Of a DNA stretch of 64,000 nt, positions 25,688 to 34,164 are shown piece after piece. Every line of letters starts with the position of its first letter. Within the stretch, counting starts at the first letter, position 1. Position numbers and translations under genes: made by a program. Below the pieces are notes generated by a model. The model was not told the DNA's origin. It did no database searches and was given only the letters and a program-made list of their open reading frames with translations. This DNA comes from Qaidamihabitans albus (GTDB taxonomy: Bacteria; Actinomycetota; Actinomycetes; Mycobacteriales; Pseudonocardiaceae): positions 62,001-126,000 of the forward strand of contig NZ_JAEHOB010000012.1 in assembly GCF_016464705.1 (NCBI RefSeq), given 5' to 3'.

Positions 25688-26917
25688 TCACACTCCGATG
25701 TGATCGAGGGCGCGGGACAGGTACGTGGCGAACAGCGCGGGGTTCTCCGCCATGGGAAAGTGGCCGAGCCCCGGCATGGGCCAGAACGCCGCGCCCGGGA
25801 TCCGCTCGGCGGTCCGCCGCGACATCTCCGGCGTGCACGAGTAGTCGTACTCCCCGGTCATCAGCACGACCGGGCACCGGCCCGTGTCGATCTCACCGAG
25901 CCTGTCACGGGCGTCCCAGTCGCCGCTGTAGAAGTCGATGTCTCCGGCGAAGGTGGCGTAGCCGCCCTGCGAGTACTGCCACCAGATCAGGTCCCGTGCG
26001 TGCCGCGGGCTGGTCGGCGAGCTCAGGCCGTAGATCCACTCCGGGACGAACAACGCCTGGTTCACCAGCGGGTGCCGGGCCCAGGAGACACGGCGTCCGG
26101 GGACGTGCTCGGCCGCCTCGCATGCGATCACGCCACTGAACCGGCCCGGCTCCCGCCACGCCAGCTCGAGACAGATCTCCCCGGCCATCGAGCATCCGCA
26201 CACGACGGGCTGATCCAAGGCGAGCGCCTCGGCCACCGCCAGCACCACCGACGCGTAGCAGTCGGTGGTCAGCGAGTACCGGCCGTCGAGCTGCGCGGGC
26301 AACGGGTCCGAGCGGCCGTGTCCCGGCAGGTCGAACACGGTCATCCGATAGCGCGCGGTGAAGTCCGGATCGCCCAGCAGTCCGTGGTACTGGCGTCCGT
26401 CGGCGCCTGCTGTGTGCAGGCACAGCAGGTCGGTTCCGGAACCGGCCTGCTCGTAGTGGATGTCGCAGTCGAGATCGTCCACGGTGATCCGGACATAGCC
26501 GCCTCGGATGCCACCACGGTCGGGCTGGGCCGCCCGCGTCTCCGGTTCGGTAGCGCCGAGCAGATGCCTGCCGTGGTCGAGGAAGCGGCGCACGAGATGG
26601 ACGTGCTGCGCGAATACCAGCTCGTCACCCTGCACCCGCGCGTCGCGGCGCATCCGCATGCCGAACCAGCTCTGGTACGGCGGTTCCGGATGCGGGGAGA
26701 AGAACGCACGCCAGTCCTGCGGGCGGGCTCGCAGGACGAACGCTGGTGCGTCGCCGCCGGGCGTGAACACGCCGTCGTGCACGGTGACGGTGACCGAGTG
26801 CTCGTCGTCCGACAGCGCGAAGCACACCTCGGCGGGCGCGGCCAAGGCGGCGAGCGCAGGATCGCCGTTGCAGGCGGCACACCACCGTCCTGGGTCAGGA
26901 AGCCAGTGCCCGCTCAT
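25688..26917 (-). CDS. two-domain protein: SCP2-like N-terminus plus alpha/beta hydrolase
   Basis: 409 aa, ATG 26917 overlapping the permease stop as ATGA. Residues about 20-120 (VCFALSDDEHSVTVTV ... DWRAFFSP) look like a sterol-carrier/SCP2-type hydrophobic-ligand domain; that call is tentative. Residues about 145-405 are an alpha/beta hydrolase: LCLHTAGADGRQY oxyanion loop, DLPGHGRSD, nucleophile in VVCGCSMAGE (the usual GxSxG with Ala in the last place), acid in TGEYDYSC, and catalytic His in PGLGHFPMAE. The fusion suggests a bulky or hydrophobic ester or beta-diketone substrate. It is the second gene of the operon and may carry out the first chemical step. Confidence 0.75.
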   Translation of the reverse strand: MSGHWLPDPGRWCAACNGDPALAALAAPAEVCFALSDDEHSVTVTVHDGVFTPGGDAPAFVLRARPQDWRAFFSPHPEPPYQSWFGMRMRRDARVQGDELVFAQHVHLVRRFLDHGRHLLGATEPETRAAQPDRGGIRGGYVRITVDDLDCDIHYEQAGSGTDLLCLHTAGADGRQYHGLLGDPDFTARYRMTVFDLPGHGRSDPLPAQLDGRYSLTTDCYASVVLAVAEALALDQPVVCGCSMAGEICLELAWREPGRFSGVIACEAAEHVPGRRVSWARHPLVNQALFVPEWIYGLSSPTSPRHARDLIWWQYSQGGYATFAGDIDFYSGDWDARDRLGEIDTGRCPVVLMTGEYDYSCTPEMSRRTAERIPGAAFWPMPGLGHFPMAENPALFATYLSRALDHIGV

Positions 26918-28224
26918 CGCGTGGCCTCGCCACGCTGCCGCGGCCTTGTGGCGACGTAGACGGCGACGAACGTCAGGGCGCACAACACGATGATGTAAGG
27001 CGGGATTGCCACTGCGGCACCGGCCCATGAGGCCAGTGAGACGAGGATCATCGGCGCGAAGCCGCCGCCGAGGATGGCGCCGATCTGGTATCCGATCGAG
27101 GCGCCGGAGTAGCGAACCTCGGCGTCGAACATCTCCGCGAACAACGCCGCGAGCGGGCCGTACATGAGCGGGTGAATCAGTGAAAGCCCGACGACCGAGG
27201 TGATGGCCAGTACGACTGTCGAGGCCGCCGCCTCGTTCAGCAGGAAGAACGGGTAGGAGTAGGCCGCGAGGAGCACGGTGCCGGCGAGGAATACCTTGCG
27301 CCTGCCGATGCGGTCGGACAGCGCGGCCGCGGCGGGGATCGTGGCGATCTCGATGAGCGCGGCCACCGCGACGATCGGCAGGACGGCGGACCGCTCCAGA
27401 CCGAGCCCGGTCGTGGCGTAGGTGAGGATGAAGGTCGCGAACAGGTAGAAGTTCACGAACGGGGCGAGGCAGGCGCCGATGGCCAGCAGCGTGTTGAGCG
27501 GGTGCCTGCGCAGAGCCTCGACCAGCGGAGCCTTCGTCCGCTTACCGGAGTCCTTGACCTGCTCGAACTCGGGCGATTCGAGAACCCGCAGGCGGATCAC
27601 CAGTCCGACGATGAGCAGCAGCGCGGAGAACAGGAAGGGCACGCGCCAGCCCCAGGACATGAACTGCTGCTCCGGCAGTGCGGAGAACGCCGCGAACACG
27701 ACGGTCGCCAGTACCAGACCGGCGGGTGAACCCGCCTGCACCCAGCTTCCCGCGAAGCCACGTCTGCGCTCGTCGGCGTGTTCGACGGACATCAGGACGG
27801 CGCCACCCCACTCGCCGCCGACGGCGAAACCCTGCACGAGCCTGCAGACGACCAGGAGGACCGGCGCCCAGACGCCGATCTGTGCGTAGGTGGGCAGCAG
27901 TCCGATGGCGACGGTCGCCATCCCCATCCCCACCAGGCTGTAGACCAGCATCGACTTTCTTCCGACGCGATCGCCGAAGTGCCCGAAGACGGCGCCTCCC
28001 ACGGGCCGGGCGAGGAAACCGGCGGCGAACGCCCCGAACGCCGCGATCGTGCCCGCGGCGTCGGAGAACGCCGGGAAGAAAAGCTTGTTGAACACCAGTG
28101 CGGAGGCTGTGCCGTAGAGGAAGAAGTCGTACCACTCGATGGTGGTGCCGATGAAGCTCGCGGTGATCGCCCGGCGCGTCACCGTCCGGGTGGACGAGGA
28201 CGCGGAGGCGTGGGTTCTGACCAT
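26914..28224 (-). CDS. MFS permease, metabolite:H+ symporter (MHS) family
   Basis: 436 aa, about twelve membrane segments. The N-terminal TTIEWYDFFLYGTASAL and the loop GDRVGRKSMLV mark the MHS family of ShiA/KgtP/PcaT-like proton symporters, and LVQGFAVGGEWGGAVLM is the TM4-5 signature. Members import small carboxylates or aromatic acids. First gene of the seven-gene minus-strand operon, with GAGGGG before the ATG and an inverted-repeat operator 46 nt upstream. A carboxylated substrate for the operon fits this family. Confidence 0.88.
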   Translation of the reverse strand: MVRTHASASSSTRTVTRRAITASFIGTTIEWYDFFLYGTASALVFNKLFFPAFSDAAGTIAAFGAFAAGFLARPVGGAVFGHFGDRVGRKSMLVYSLVGMGMATVAIGLLPTYAQIGVWAPVLLVVCRLVQGFAVGGEWGGAVLMSVEHADERRRGFAGSWVQAGSPAGLVLATVVFAAFSALPEQQFMSWGWRVPFLFSALLLIVGLVIRLRVLESPEFEQVKDSGKRTKAPLVEALRRHPLNTLLAIGACLAPFVNFYLFATFILTYATTGLGLERSAVLPIVAVAALIEIATIPAAAALSDRIGRRKVFLAGTVLLAAYSYPFFLLNEAAASTVVLAITSVVGLSLIHPLMYGPLAALFAEMFDAEVRYSGASIGYQIGAILGGGFAPMILVSLASWAGAAVAIPPYIIVLCALTFVAVYVATRPRQRGEATR

Positions 28225-28270
28225 GTGTGCCCCTCATTGGACATCGAAACGGGCAGTTCGGTACACGACG

Positions 28271-28286
28271 GTATATGAATGTATAC
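28271..28286. promoter_or_regulatory. GntR operator at the head of the permease operon
   Basis: GTATATGAATGTATAC, inside a longer perfect repeat of ACGGTATA (28268-28275) and TATACCGT (28282-28289) around 6 bases. Located 46 nt upstream of the permease ATG. The 16-bp core has the same form as the site before the GntR gene at 21004-21019, so both are predicted targets of that GntR protein. Confidence 0.75.
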
Positions 28287-28411
28287 CGTTGCGTCCAGGG
28301 TCGCTGGATGTCTCCCGCCTCCTTCCATCGGCCGAACACAGACGCTTCGCGTCGCTGTCCCGCCCATGGAGCGAATGCCGCATTGGGGAGCTTGAGGCGA
28401 CGGGTCCGGAT

Positions 28412-28429
28412 GTTGACTGACTGGTCAAC
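28412..28429. promoter_or_regulatory. TetR-type operator
   Basis: GTTGAC-TGACTG-GTCAAC: 6-bp perfect arms, with the TGACTGACTGGTCA core often seen for TetR-family sites. It ends 20 nt before the ATG of the TetR gene, so autorepression is likely. Confidence 0.7.
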
Positions 28430-28449
28430 TACTCGCTACGGTTCCGGTC

Positions 28450-29052
28450 ATGGGCCGGATCAGCGACTCCCGCGAGCGGATCGTGCGCGCGTCGGCCCGG
28501 CTGTTCCTGTCCCGCAGCTACGGCGCGGTGAGCGTCGACGAGCTGTGCGCGGCGGCGGACGTGCGCAAGGGCAGCTTCTACCACTTCTTCCCCTCCAAGG
28601 CCGAGCTGGCCAAGGCCGTCATCGACCTGCATACGCAGGGACTCCTCGCCCAGCTGTCCGCGGCCTCGGGGGCGTCGGCGGCCGAACGGCTGCGCGGCGT
28701 GGCCGACGCCGTGGGCGCCATCCAGACGCGGTTCGAATCGAAGTACGGCCGGATCGTCGGCTGCCCGTTCGGCAACCTCGCCGCCGAGCTGTCCACTCTG
28801 GATGATTCCCTGCGCGAGCACCTGGCGGCGGCCTTCGCCCGGTGGGAACGCGAGTTCGCCGTGCTCTGCCGCCAGGCGCAGGCAGACGGCGCGCTGCGCG
28901 ACGGCGTGGACCCCGACCGGCTGGCGCGCTCCCTCCTCGCGCTCGCCCAGGGACAGATCCTGCTGGCCAAGGTCGAGGGCCTGTCCGCGGCCGGTATCCC
29001 GGCGGCGCTGCGCGACCTCATCGACGTGCACCTGCGGGAAGGGGAGGCATGA
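28450..29052 (+). CDS. TetR/AcrR-family repressor
   Basis: 200 aa. Helix-turn-helix at residues about 8-55: [32 protein letters not shown] read as three helices, with the signature [17 protein letters not shown]. The C-terminal ligand domain has an unusual [10 protein letters not shown] segment near residue 97, which occurs in a subgroup of TetR proteins and includes a cysteine that might sense thiol-reactive compounds. First gene of a three-gene operon with two thiol-linked enzymes (ATGA overlap to the next gene), and an operator lies just upstream. Confidence 0.9.
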   Translation: MGRISDSRERIVRASARLFLSRSYGAVSVDELCAAADVRKGSFYHFFPSKAELAKAVIDLHTQGLLAQLSAASGASAAERLRGVADAVGAIQTRFESKYGRIVGCPFGNLAAELSTLDDSLREHLAAAFARWEREFAVLCRQAQADGALRDGVDPDRLARSLLALAQGQILLAKVEGLSAAGIPAALRDLIDVHLREGEA

Positions 29053-29759
29053 CCACGACGCCAAGCGAGGTCGACTTCCACTTCGATCCCATGTGCCCGT
29101 TCGCTTACCACACCTCGCGCTGGATCCGGGAGGTCCGTGCGCACACGGGGCTGACGGTCAACTGGCGGTTCTTCAGCCTCGAGGAGGTCAACCGCTTCGA
29201 GGGCAAGAAGCACCCGTGGGAGCGGCCGTGGTCCTACGGCTGGTCGCAGATGCGCGTCGCCGCGCTGCTGCGCCGCCGTGACCCGGCGCTGCTCGACGCC
29301 TGGTACGCCAGGGCAGGCCGGGAGCTGCACCTCGACGGCGGCAAGCCGCACGATCCCGAGACGGCGCGGCGGCTGCTCGCCGAGATCGGTGCCGACCCGG
29401 CGTCGCTGGACGAGGCACTGGCCGATCCGGCCACCCACGACGACGTCAGAGCCGACCATCAGCGAGTGCTCGACGCGGGCGGTTTCGGGGTGCCCACGCT
29501 GTTCTTCCCCGACGGGCAGTGCCTGTTCGGCCCGGTGCTGGTCGACCCGCCCACGGGCGAGGCGGCCGTGCGGCTGTGGGAGCTGGTCACCGGCATGCTC
29601 GCTTTCCCGCACGTCTACGAGCTGCAGCGGCCCAAGACCGAGCGCGACGAGCACGCCATCGCAGGCGCGCTCGCCCCGTACCTGCGCGGTAGGGACTGGG
29701 TGAGCGTCGACAAGGGCCAGATCATCGACTTCCGGACGGGAGAGGAAACCACCTCGTGA
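29049..29759 (+). CDS. DsbA-like thioredoxin-fold oxidoreductase (mycothiol-dependent nitroreductase/FrnE-like)
   Basis: 236 aa, ATG overlapping the TetR stop. DsbA fold with the N-terminal [11 protein letters not shown]: a single cysteine of the active-site pair remains (CPFA instead of CxxC), then a helical insert and the cis-proline loop GFGVPTLFF (about residue 150). It resembles the mycobacterial Rv2466c group, which uses mycothiol and reacts with nitro compounds and other electrophiles. With the following mycothiol-type isomerase it suggests a detoxification operon induced by an electrophile. The loss of the second Cys points to glutathione-transferase-like rather than disulphide chemistry (inference). 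Confidence 0.75.
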   Translation: MTTTPSEVDFHFDPMCPFAYHTSRWIREVRAHTGLTVNWRFFSLEEVNRFEGKKHPWERPWSYGWSQMRVAALLRRRDPALLDAWYARAGRELHLDGGKPHDPETARRLLAEIGADPASLDEALADPATHDDVRADHQRVLDAGGFGVPTLFFPDGQCLFGPVLVDPPTGEAAVRLWELVTGMLAFPHVYELQRPKTERDEHAIAGALAPYLRGRDWVSVDKGQIIDFRTGEETTS

Positions 29760-30583
29760 CCACGACAACCGGGTTCGACAAGGACGTCATCACCGGCGCG
29801 CTCACCGCGCAGTGGGAGTCGCTGGACGCGCTGCTCACATCGCTGGCCGAGGCGACATGGGACGAGCCGAGCAGGCTGCCCGGCTGGAGCGTGCGCGACA
29901 TCGTGGCCCACGTGATCGGCACCGAGGCCTCGCTGCTGGGCGAGCAGGCACCGGAACCCGGCGTTGACGTCACCGGGTTGTCCCATGTGCGCAACGAGAT
30001 CGCGGCCTTCAACGAGCGCTGGGTGCTGTCCATGCGGGACTGGAGCCCGCAGCCGGTGCTCGACCGCTTCCGCGACGTCGTCGCCCGGCGCCGGGCCGCG
30101 CTGGAGGCGATGACGCAGGAGGACTTCGACGCGCCGTCGTGGACCCCGGTGGGCCAGCGCACCTACGGCCGGTTCATGCGCATCCGCCTGTTCGACACCT
30201 GGCTGCACGAGCAGGACGTCCGCGATGTGGCCGGTCTGCCCGGCCACGAGGCGGGGCCGTGTGTGGAGCAGACGTTCGACGAGTTCGTCGAGTCGCTCGG
30301 CTTCGTCATCGGCAAGCGGGCGGGCGCGCCGGACGGCTCCAGCGTCACCCTGGAGTTCACCGGAGCGCTGCGGCGCACCGTGCATGTCGCCGTCGACGGC
30401 CGCGCCTCGGTGGTGCCGGAGCTGCCCGGACCGGCCACGGCCACGCTGCGACTGGGCTCCGGGCTCTTCGCGCGCCTGGCCGGTGGCCGCGTCGCCGCCG
30501 AGGAGGGTTTGCCCGACGTGGAGATCGACGGCGACACCGCGCTCGGTGAGCGCATCGTGCGCCGTCTGGCCTTCACGATCTAG
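29756..30583 (+). CDS. maleylpyruvate isomerase family mycothiol-dependent enzyme
   Basis: 275 aa, GTG start overlapping the previous stop as GTGA. N-terminal DinB-like four-helix metal domain with [20 protein letters not shown] (first His ligand; here split as motif [13 protein letters not shown] at about residues 42-54) and [11 protein letters not shown] (last His, about 152), and a C-terminal MDMPI_C domain from about 175. Family members are zinc/mycothiol isomerases or S-transferases. They occur only in mycothiol producers, which supports an actinobacterial host. Probably acts on the same electrophile as the DsbA-like partner. Confidence 0.85.
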   Translation: MTTTTGFDKDVITGALTAQWESLDALLTSLAEATWDEPSRLPGWSVRDIVAHVIGTEASLLGEQAPEPGVDVTGLSHVRNEIAAFNERWVLSMRDWSPQPVLDRFRDVVARRRAALEAMTQEDFDAPSWTPVGQRTYGRFMRIRLFDTWLHEQDVRDVAGLPGHEAGPCVEQTFDEFVESLGFVIGKRAGAPDGSSVTLEFTGALRRTVHVAVDGRASVVPELPGPATATLRLGSGLFARLAGGRVAAEEGLPDVEIDGDTALGERIVRRLAFTI

Positions 30584-30833
30584 CGCAGCCGGCGGGGGTG
30601 CCGCAGTCGCCGCACTGCTGGAGGCCATGAGGTACGGGGGTGGCCTCCCCGGCAGTTTCCGGACTGAGAGCAGGTCTCGTCAGGGCCTGTCGTCTCAGTG
30701 AGCTCGTGCTCGGTGGCCGAGATCCTGAGATGCTGGTGTCTGCGGAAGCCGTTCACTCCACACTTCAACTGGCCTCTCCTCGGACCGGCGGCGGGAGCTG
30801 ACCGGCCGGCTCCCGACAGGCGCCGAGCCGCCC

Positions 30834-31025
30834 TCAGGCGGCGCGGCGCAGCGGCGCCACCTCGGGCTCGTCCGTGCGCTGCCGTGGCAGCTCGATGTGC
30901 CTGGCGAGCAGGCGGCGCAGCCTGCGCGCCCTCGCCTTCCTGCCACTGCGGCCAGCCTTGCGCAGCTCCTCGTGGCGGTAGTACACCTCGATCGGAACGC
31001 CGGCCCAAACCCACTCCGTGACCAT
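30834..31025 (-). CDS. small basic protein of unknown function
   Basis: 63 aa from ATG 31025 with AGAGG 8 nt upstream. N-terminal half is aromatic (TEWVWAGVPIEVYYRHEEL), the rest strongly basic (RSGRKARARRLRRLLARH). No domain recognised; the shape suggests a nucleic-acid-binding or membrane-associated peptide. The 250 bases on its right side toward 30584 contain no gene I can support. Codon use and the ribosome site make it more convincing than the usual short open frames. Confidence 0.5.
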   Translation of the reverse strand: MVTEWVWAGVPIEVYYRHEELRKAGRSGRKARARRLRRLLARHIELPRQRTDEPEVAPLRRAA

Positions 31026-31129
31026 GATCGTTACCTCTTCACTCTCGGTCCGTTCTCGACGGATACGACAGTCGTCCTGAGGCAACGGATGCGGCATCGG
31101 ACGTTCACGCCGACGTGGGCTCGAAGCGT

Positions 31130-31170
31130 CCCCTTACCCGGGCCCGATCAGGGCGGAACCGGGTAAGGGG
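31130..31170. terminator. 12-bp perfect hairpin in a 330-bp gene-free gap
   Basis: CCCCTTACCCGG (31130-31141) and CCGGGTAAGGGG (31159-31170) with a 17-nt loop. It lies about 190 nt past the methyltransferase stop and 105 nt before the small basic gene on the same strand, so it may end methyltransferase transcripts or regulate the small gene. The rest of 31026-31356 holds nothing recognisable. Confidence 0.5.
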
Positions 31171-31356
31171 CCGGCCCGAACACTCAGCGCGGGTCGAGCT
31201 CGCGCCGCGGCAGAGCTACCTGCCATTGTTCGACGCCGCCGGGATCCCGTACGAGGAATGGGACGCTCCCCCATCGAGAGCATGATTCGAGGGGACTCCG
31301 GGGCAAGACACTGGGTGCTGGGGCTGCCGCACGGACGGACCCGCCCCGGCTGGCGG

Positions 31357-32226
31357 TCAGGTGCGGCGTGCGGCCCAGACGGTGCGCTCGGTGCGTATCA
31401 CGAGGTCGTCACGGCGCAGGATGCTGTGCTGGCTGCCGGTGTCGAGCAGCAGGTCGAGCGCGGTGAGGTCTTCCGCCGCAAGCTCCGCGGCGGCGGCACC
31501 GCGGATGCGCTGCAGCACGCTCAGGGCGTAGCGGCCGATCGCCGCGTTGCGGGACCCGTCGATGTCGACGGCGACGGTGAGTTCGCCTGCCACAGCGAAT
31601 CCGGCGGCGTTCAGCATGGGGCCCCAGTCGGCGCCGCGGTGGGGCAGGTGCTCGGCGTGGACGCGGTCGGTCGCGGCGTGGACGCGGTCTTCCAGGCCGG
31701 GCCGGTCGGCGGGGGCGTTCTCGGGCAGGAAGCGGGGGAGGCCGGCCAGCTCGACGACGGCGAACAGGCCGTCGGGCGCGAGCAGGTCGCGGACGGTGCG
31801 CAGCGCGTGGTCGGGGTCGGCCATGTGGTGCATGGAGGCCGACGCCCACACGAGGTCGGGCGTTCCGAGGTCGGGCCAGGTGGCGTCGTCGAGGTCGGCC
31901 AGCACGGTGTGCACGCGCTCGCCCACACCGCGGGCGCATGCCTTCTCCCGCAGCCGTTGCAGGTGTCCGGGCGCGGCGTCGACGGCTGTGACGTGCGCCT
32001 CGGGCAAGCGGTCGAGGAGTGCGAAGGTGCCCGCTCCCGTACCGGAGGCCAGGTCCACGATCTGGCGCGGGCCATTCTTCAGGGGCAGCCATTTGGTGAT
32101 GGCGGCGATGTGCTCGGCGAGGACTTCCGCGTCCAGGTCGAGGATCTCCGCCTGCCCGCTGTCGGCGTCGTGCTCGAGGTGGCCGTGCTCGTGGTGGTTC
32201 TCGTGGGGTGCGTGTGTCCGCGTCAT
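31357..32226 (-). CDS. class I SAM-dependent methyltransferase with His-rich N-terminus
   Basis: 289 aa. Motif I VDLASGTGAGTFALLDRLP (about residues 57-75), acidic residue in VTAVDAAPGHL, then VWASASMHHMADPDHAL. The first 20 residues are histidine-rich (HAPHENHHEHGHLEHD), which may bind metal. General methyltransferase of the ubiquinone/menaquinone-like fold; acceptor unknown. There is no clear ribosome site, so leaderless translation is possible. Head-to-tail upstream neighbour is an XRE-cupin regulator on the same strand. Confidence 0.8.
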   Translation of the reverse strand: MTRTHAPHENHHEHGHLEHDADSGQAEILDLDAEVLAEHIAAITKWLPLKNGPRQIVDLASGTGAGTFALLDRLPEAHVTAVDAAPGHLQRLREKACARGVGERVHTVLADLDDATWPDLGTPDLVWASASMHHMADPDHALRTVRDLLAPDGLFAVVELAGLPRFLPENAPADRPGLEDRVHAATDRVHAEHLPHRGADWGPMLNAAGFAVAGELTVAVDIDGSRNAAIGRYALSVLQRIRGAAAAELAAEDLTALDLLLDTGSQHSILRRDDLVIRTERTVWAARRT

Positions 32227-32354
32227 ACCGCCACAGTAAGCACGCCATGCGCCTTCGGCACATCTTCTTGCGAATCACGCAAGGCGATGGCCCTGTGTGC
32301 TGCCGGGCGCGCAAGATGCACGCGCGCCGGGGGCGGGCCGGGGCGCCGGTGTGG

Positions 32355-32969
32355 CTACGGGCTGGCGCCTTGCGCGTCGCTGTCACCGTTCTCGCGCTGA
32401 TCGTCGTTCTCGCGATGTCCGCGGCGGGCGTCGCGGTCGAAGATGAACATGACCTCGCAAGGGCGGCCCTCGGCACCGATGGCGTGCGGCATCATCGTCG
32501 GGAACTCGGCGGCGTGGTTGGTCTCGATGCGGAAGCGGCGGTGGCCCAGCATCAGGATCGCGGTGCCGGACAGCACGACGAGCCATTCCCGGCCCGGGTG
32601 GGCGCGCATCTTGGCGGGGTTGTCGGGCGGCGGCTCGGTCAGCCGCCGACGTATGACACTCATGGCCGGGTCGCCCTTCATCGGCCAGCTCAGACCGTGC
32701 GCACCGTGGATCATGGGGCTGATGACGACATCGTCGTCGGCGTTCTCGACGAGCTGATCGAGGGTGGTGTCCAGGGCACGGGCGAGGGTGACGAGCTGGT
32801 CCAGCGCCAGGCGGCGCTGGCCGTTCTCGATGCGGCTCAGCGAGGACTGGCTGAGATGGGCGCGGGTGGCCAGCTCCTCCAGGGACAAGCCCTGTGCGAC
32901 CCGCAGAGCCCGGATGCGTTTGCGTACGAGGCCGTCCAGCGCACCCTCTTCTTGCGTCATAGGCAACAT
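32355..32969 (-). CDS. XRE-family regulator with C-terminal cupin domain
   Basis: 204 aa from ATG 32969 (a second ATG at 32960 is equally possible). Helix-turn-helix at about 14-70: IRALRVAQGLSLEELATRA, SQSSLSRIENGQRR. Cupin beta barrel about 115-185 with AHPGREWLVVLSGTAILML and AEFPTMMPHAIGAEGRPC. Such proteins sense a small ligand and control adjacent detoxification or metabolic genes. It is divergent from the thioredoxin-reductase-like gene across about 90 nt, so that gene (and the broken MFS pump after it) is its likely target. Confidence 0.88.
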   Translation of the reverse strand: MLPMTQEEGALDGLVRKRIRALRVAQGLSLEELATRAHLSQSSLSRIENGQRRLALDQLVTLARALDTTLDQLVENADDDVVISPMIHGAHGLSWPMKGDPAMSVIRRRLTEPPPDNPAKMRAHPGREWLVVLSGTAILMLGHRRFRIETNHAAEFPTMMPHAIGAEGRPCEVMFIFDRDARRGHRENDDQRENGDSDAQGASP

Positions 32970-33058
32970 GGTATGCCTTCGATGCAACCCGGCCTTAACG
33001 TCGAAGGCAGATGGCCCGGATCGGCTGGGGCCGCGCACGACAGAAAGGGCGCGAGGAG

Positions 33059-34072
33059 ATGTCCGTGCAGACTTCCGCGTACGTGAGCGACGCACTGCCT
33101 GGTGAGACCGTGGATGCCGTGGTGATCGGCGGCGGCGCCGCAGGCCTGAACGGTGCGTTGATGCTCGCCCGCTCCCGCCGCTCCGTTGTCGTGATCGACA
33201 GCGGTACGCCCCGCAACGCGCCGGCCGAGGCCATGCACGGCTTCATCGTGCTGGACGGTACGTCGCCCACCGAGATCCTGAAGCGCGGCCGGGAGCAGGT
33301 GCGCCAGTACGGCGGGCGGGTGGTCTTCGGCGAGGTGGCCTCGGCCGAGCCTGCCGCCCCGCAATCCATCGCAGATCCGCGTTTCGCCATCACCCTGACC
33401 GACGGCCAGACCATCACGGCACGCCGTGTGCTGGTGGCCACCGGCCTGCGGGACGTGCTGCCCGACGTTCCCGGGCTCGCGGAACACTGGGGACACGGCG
33501 TCGTGCACTGCCCGTACTGCCACGGCTGGGAGGTACGTGACGAGCCCATCGGTGTCCTCGCCACCGGCCCCGCATCCCTCCACCACGCCCTGCTGTTCCG
33601 CCAGTTGACCGACGACCTCGTCTACTTCACCCGCGACACCGCACTCGACGATGAGGCCCGCGCGCGCTTCGCCGCCCGGGGCATCCGTATCGTCGACACC
33701 CCCGTGGACGAGGTGGTGAAGGCCGACGGCGGCGGTGTCGCGGGCGTGCGCCTGGCCGACGGCGCGTTCGTGGCCCGCCGCGTTCTCGCGGTCGCCACCC
33801 GGATGCAGGCCCGCAGCGAGGGCCTGGACGGGCTGAAGCTGCCGATGGAGGATCTGCCCGATGACATGGGCCGCCGCTTCGCCTCCGGCCTGGCCGGAAC
33901 CACCGAGGTGCCCGGGGTGTGGGTGGCCGGCAACGCCACCGACCTGACCGCCCAGGTCGGCGCCTCCGCCGCGGCCGGCGCCCTGGCCGCAGCCCACATC
34001 AACGCCCTGCTGGCCACGGCCGAGACCGACGCGGCCCTCGCCGCAGCCCAGAGCGGTACCGCCACCGCCTGA
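33059..34072 (+). CDS. NAD(P)/FAD-dependent oxidoreductase, thioredoxin-reductase-like
   Basis: 337 aa. ATG 33059 is used; GAGGAG touches it, so GTG 33065 may be the true start. FAD site DAVVIGGGAAGLNGALML near the N-terminus, redox pair C151/C154 in HCPYCHGWEV, and WVAGNATDLTAQVGASAAAGALA closing the FAD domain. Compared with thioredoxin reductases the CxxC sits in CPYC and the NAD domain is short, as in the group that oxidises dithiols in small-molecule pathways or acts without thioredoxin. Followed by a decayed DHA2-type MFS gene, a common pairing for export of a toxic compound. Confidence 0.85.
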   Translation: MSVQTSAYVSDALPGETVDAVVIGGGAAGLNGALMLARSRRSVVVIDSGTPRNAPAEAMHGFIVLDGTSPTEILKRGREQVRQYGGRVVFGEVASAEPAAPQSIADPRFAITLTDGQTITARRVLVATGLRDVLPDVPGLAEHWGHGVVHCPYCHGWEVRDEPIGVLATGPASLHHALLFRQLTDDLVYFTRDTALDDEARARFAARGIRIVDTPVDEVVKADGGGVAGVRLADGAFVARRVLAVATRMQARSEGLDGLKLPMEDLPDDMGRRFASGLAGTTEVPGVWVAGNATDLTAQVGASAAAGALAAAHINALLATAETDAALAAAQSGTATA

Positions 34073-34164
34073 CATCGGCGGCGCGCACTGCCGCTCCTTC
34101 CATCCGCATTCCGGCGTCCGGGCAGGGCCGACGCCGAGCTCCGCCATGCCCTTTGAGAGGAACC

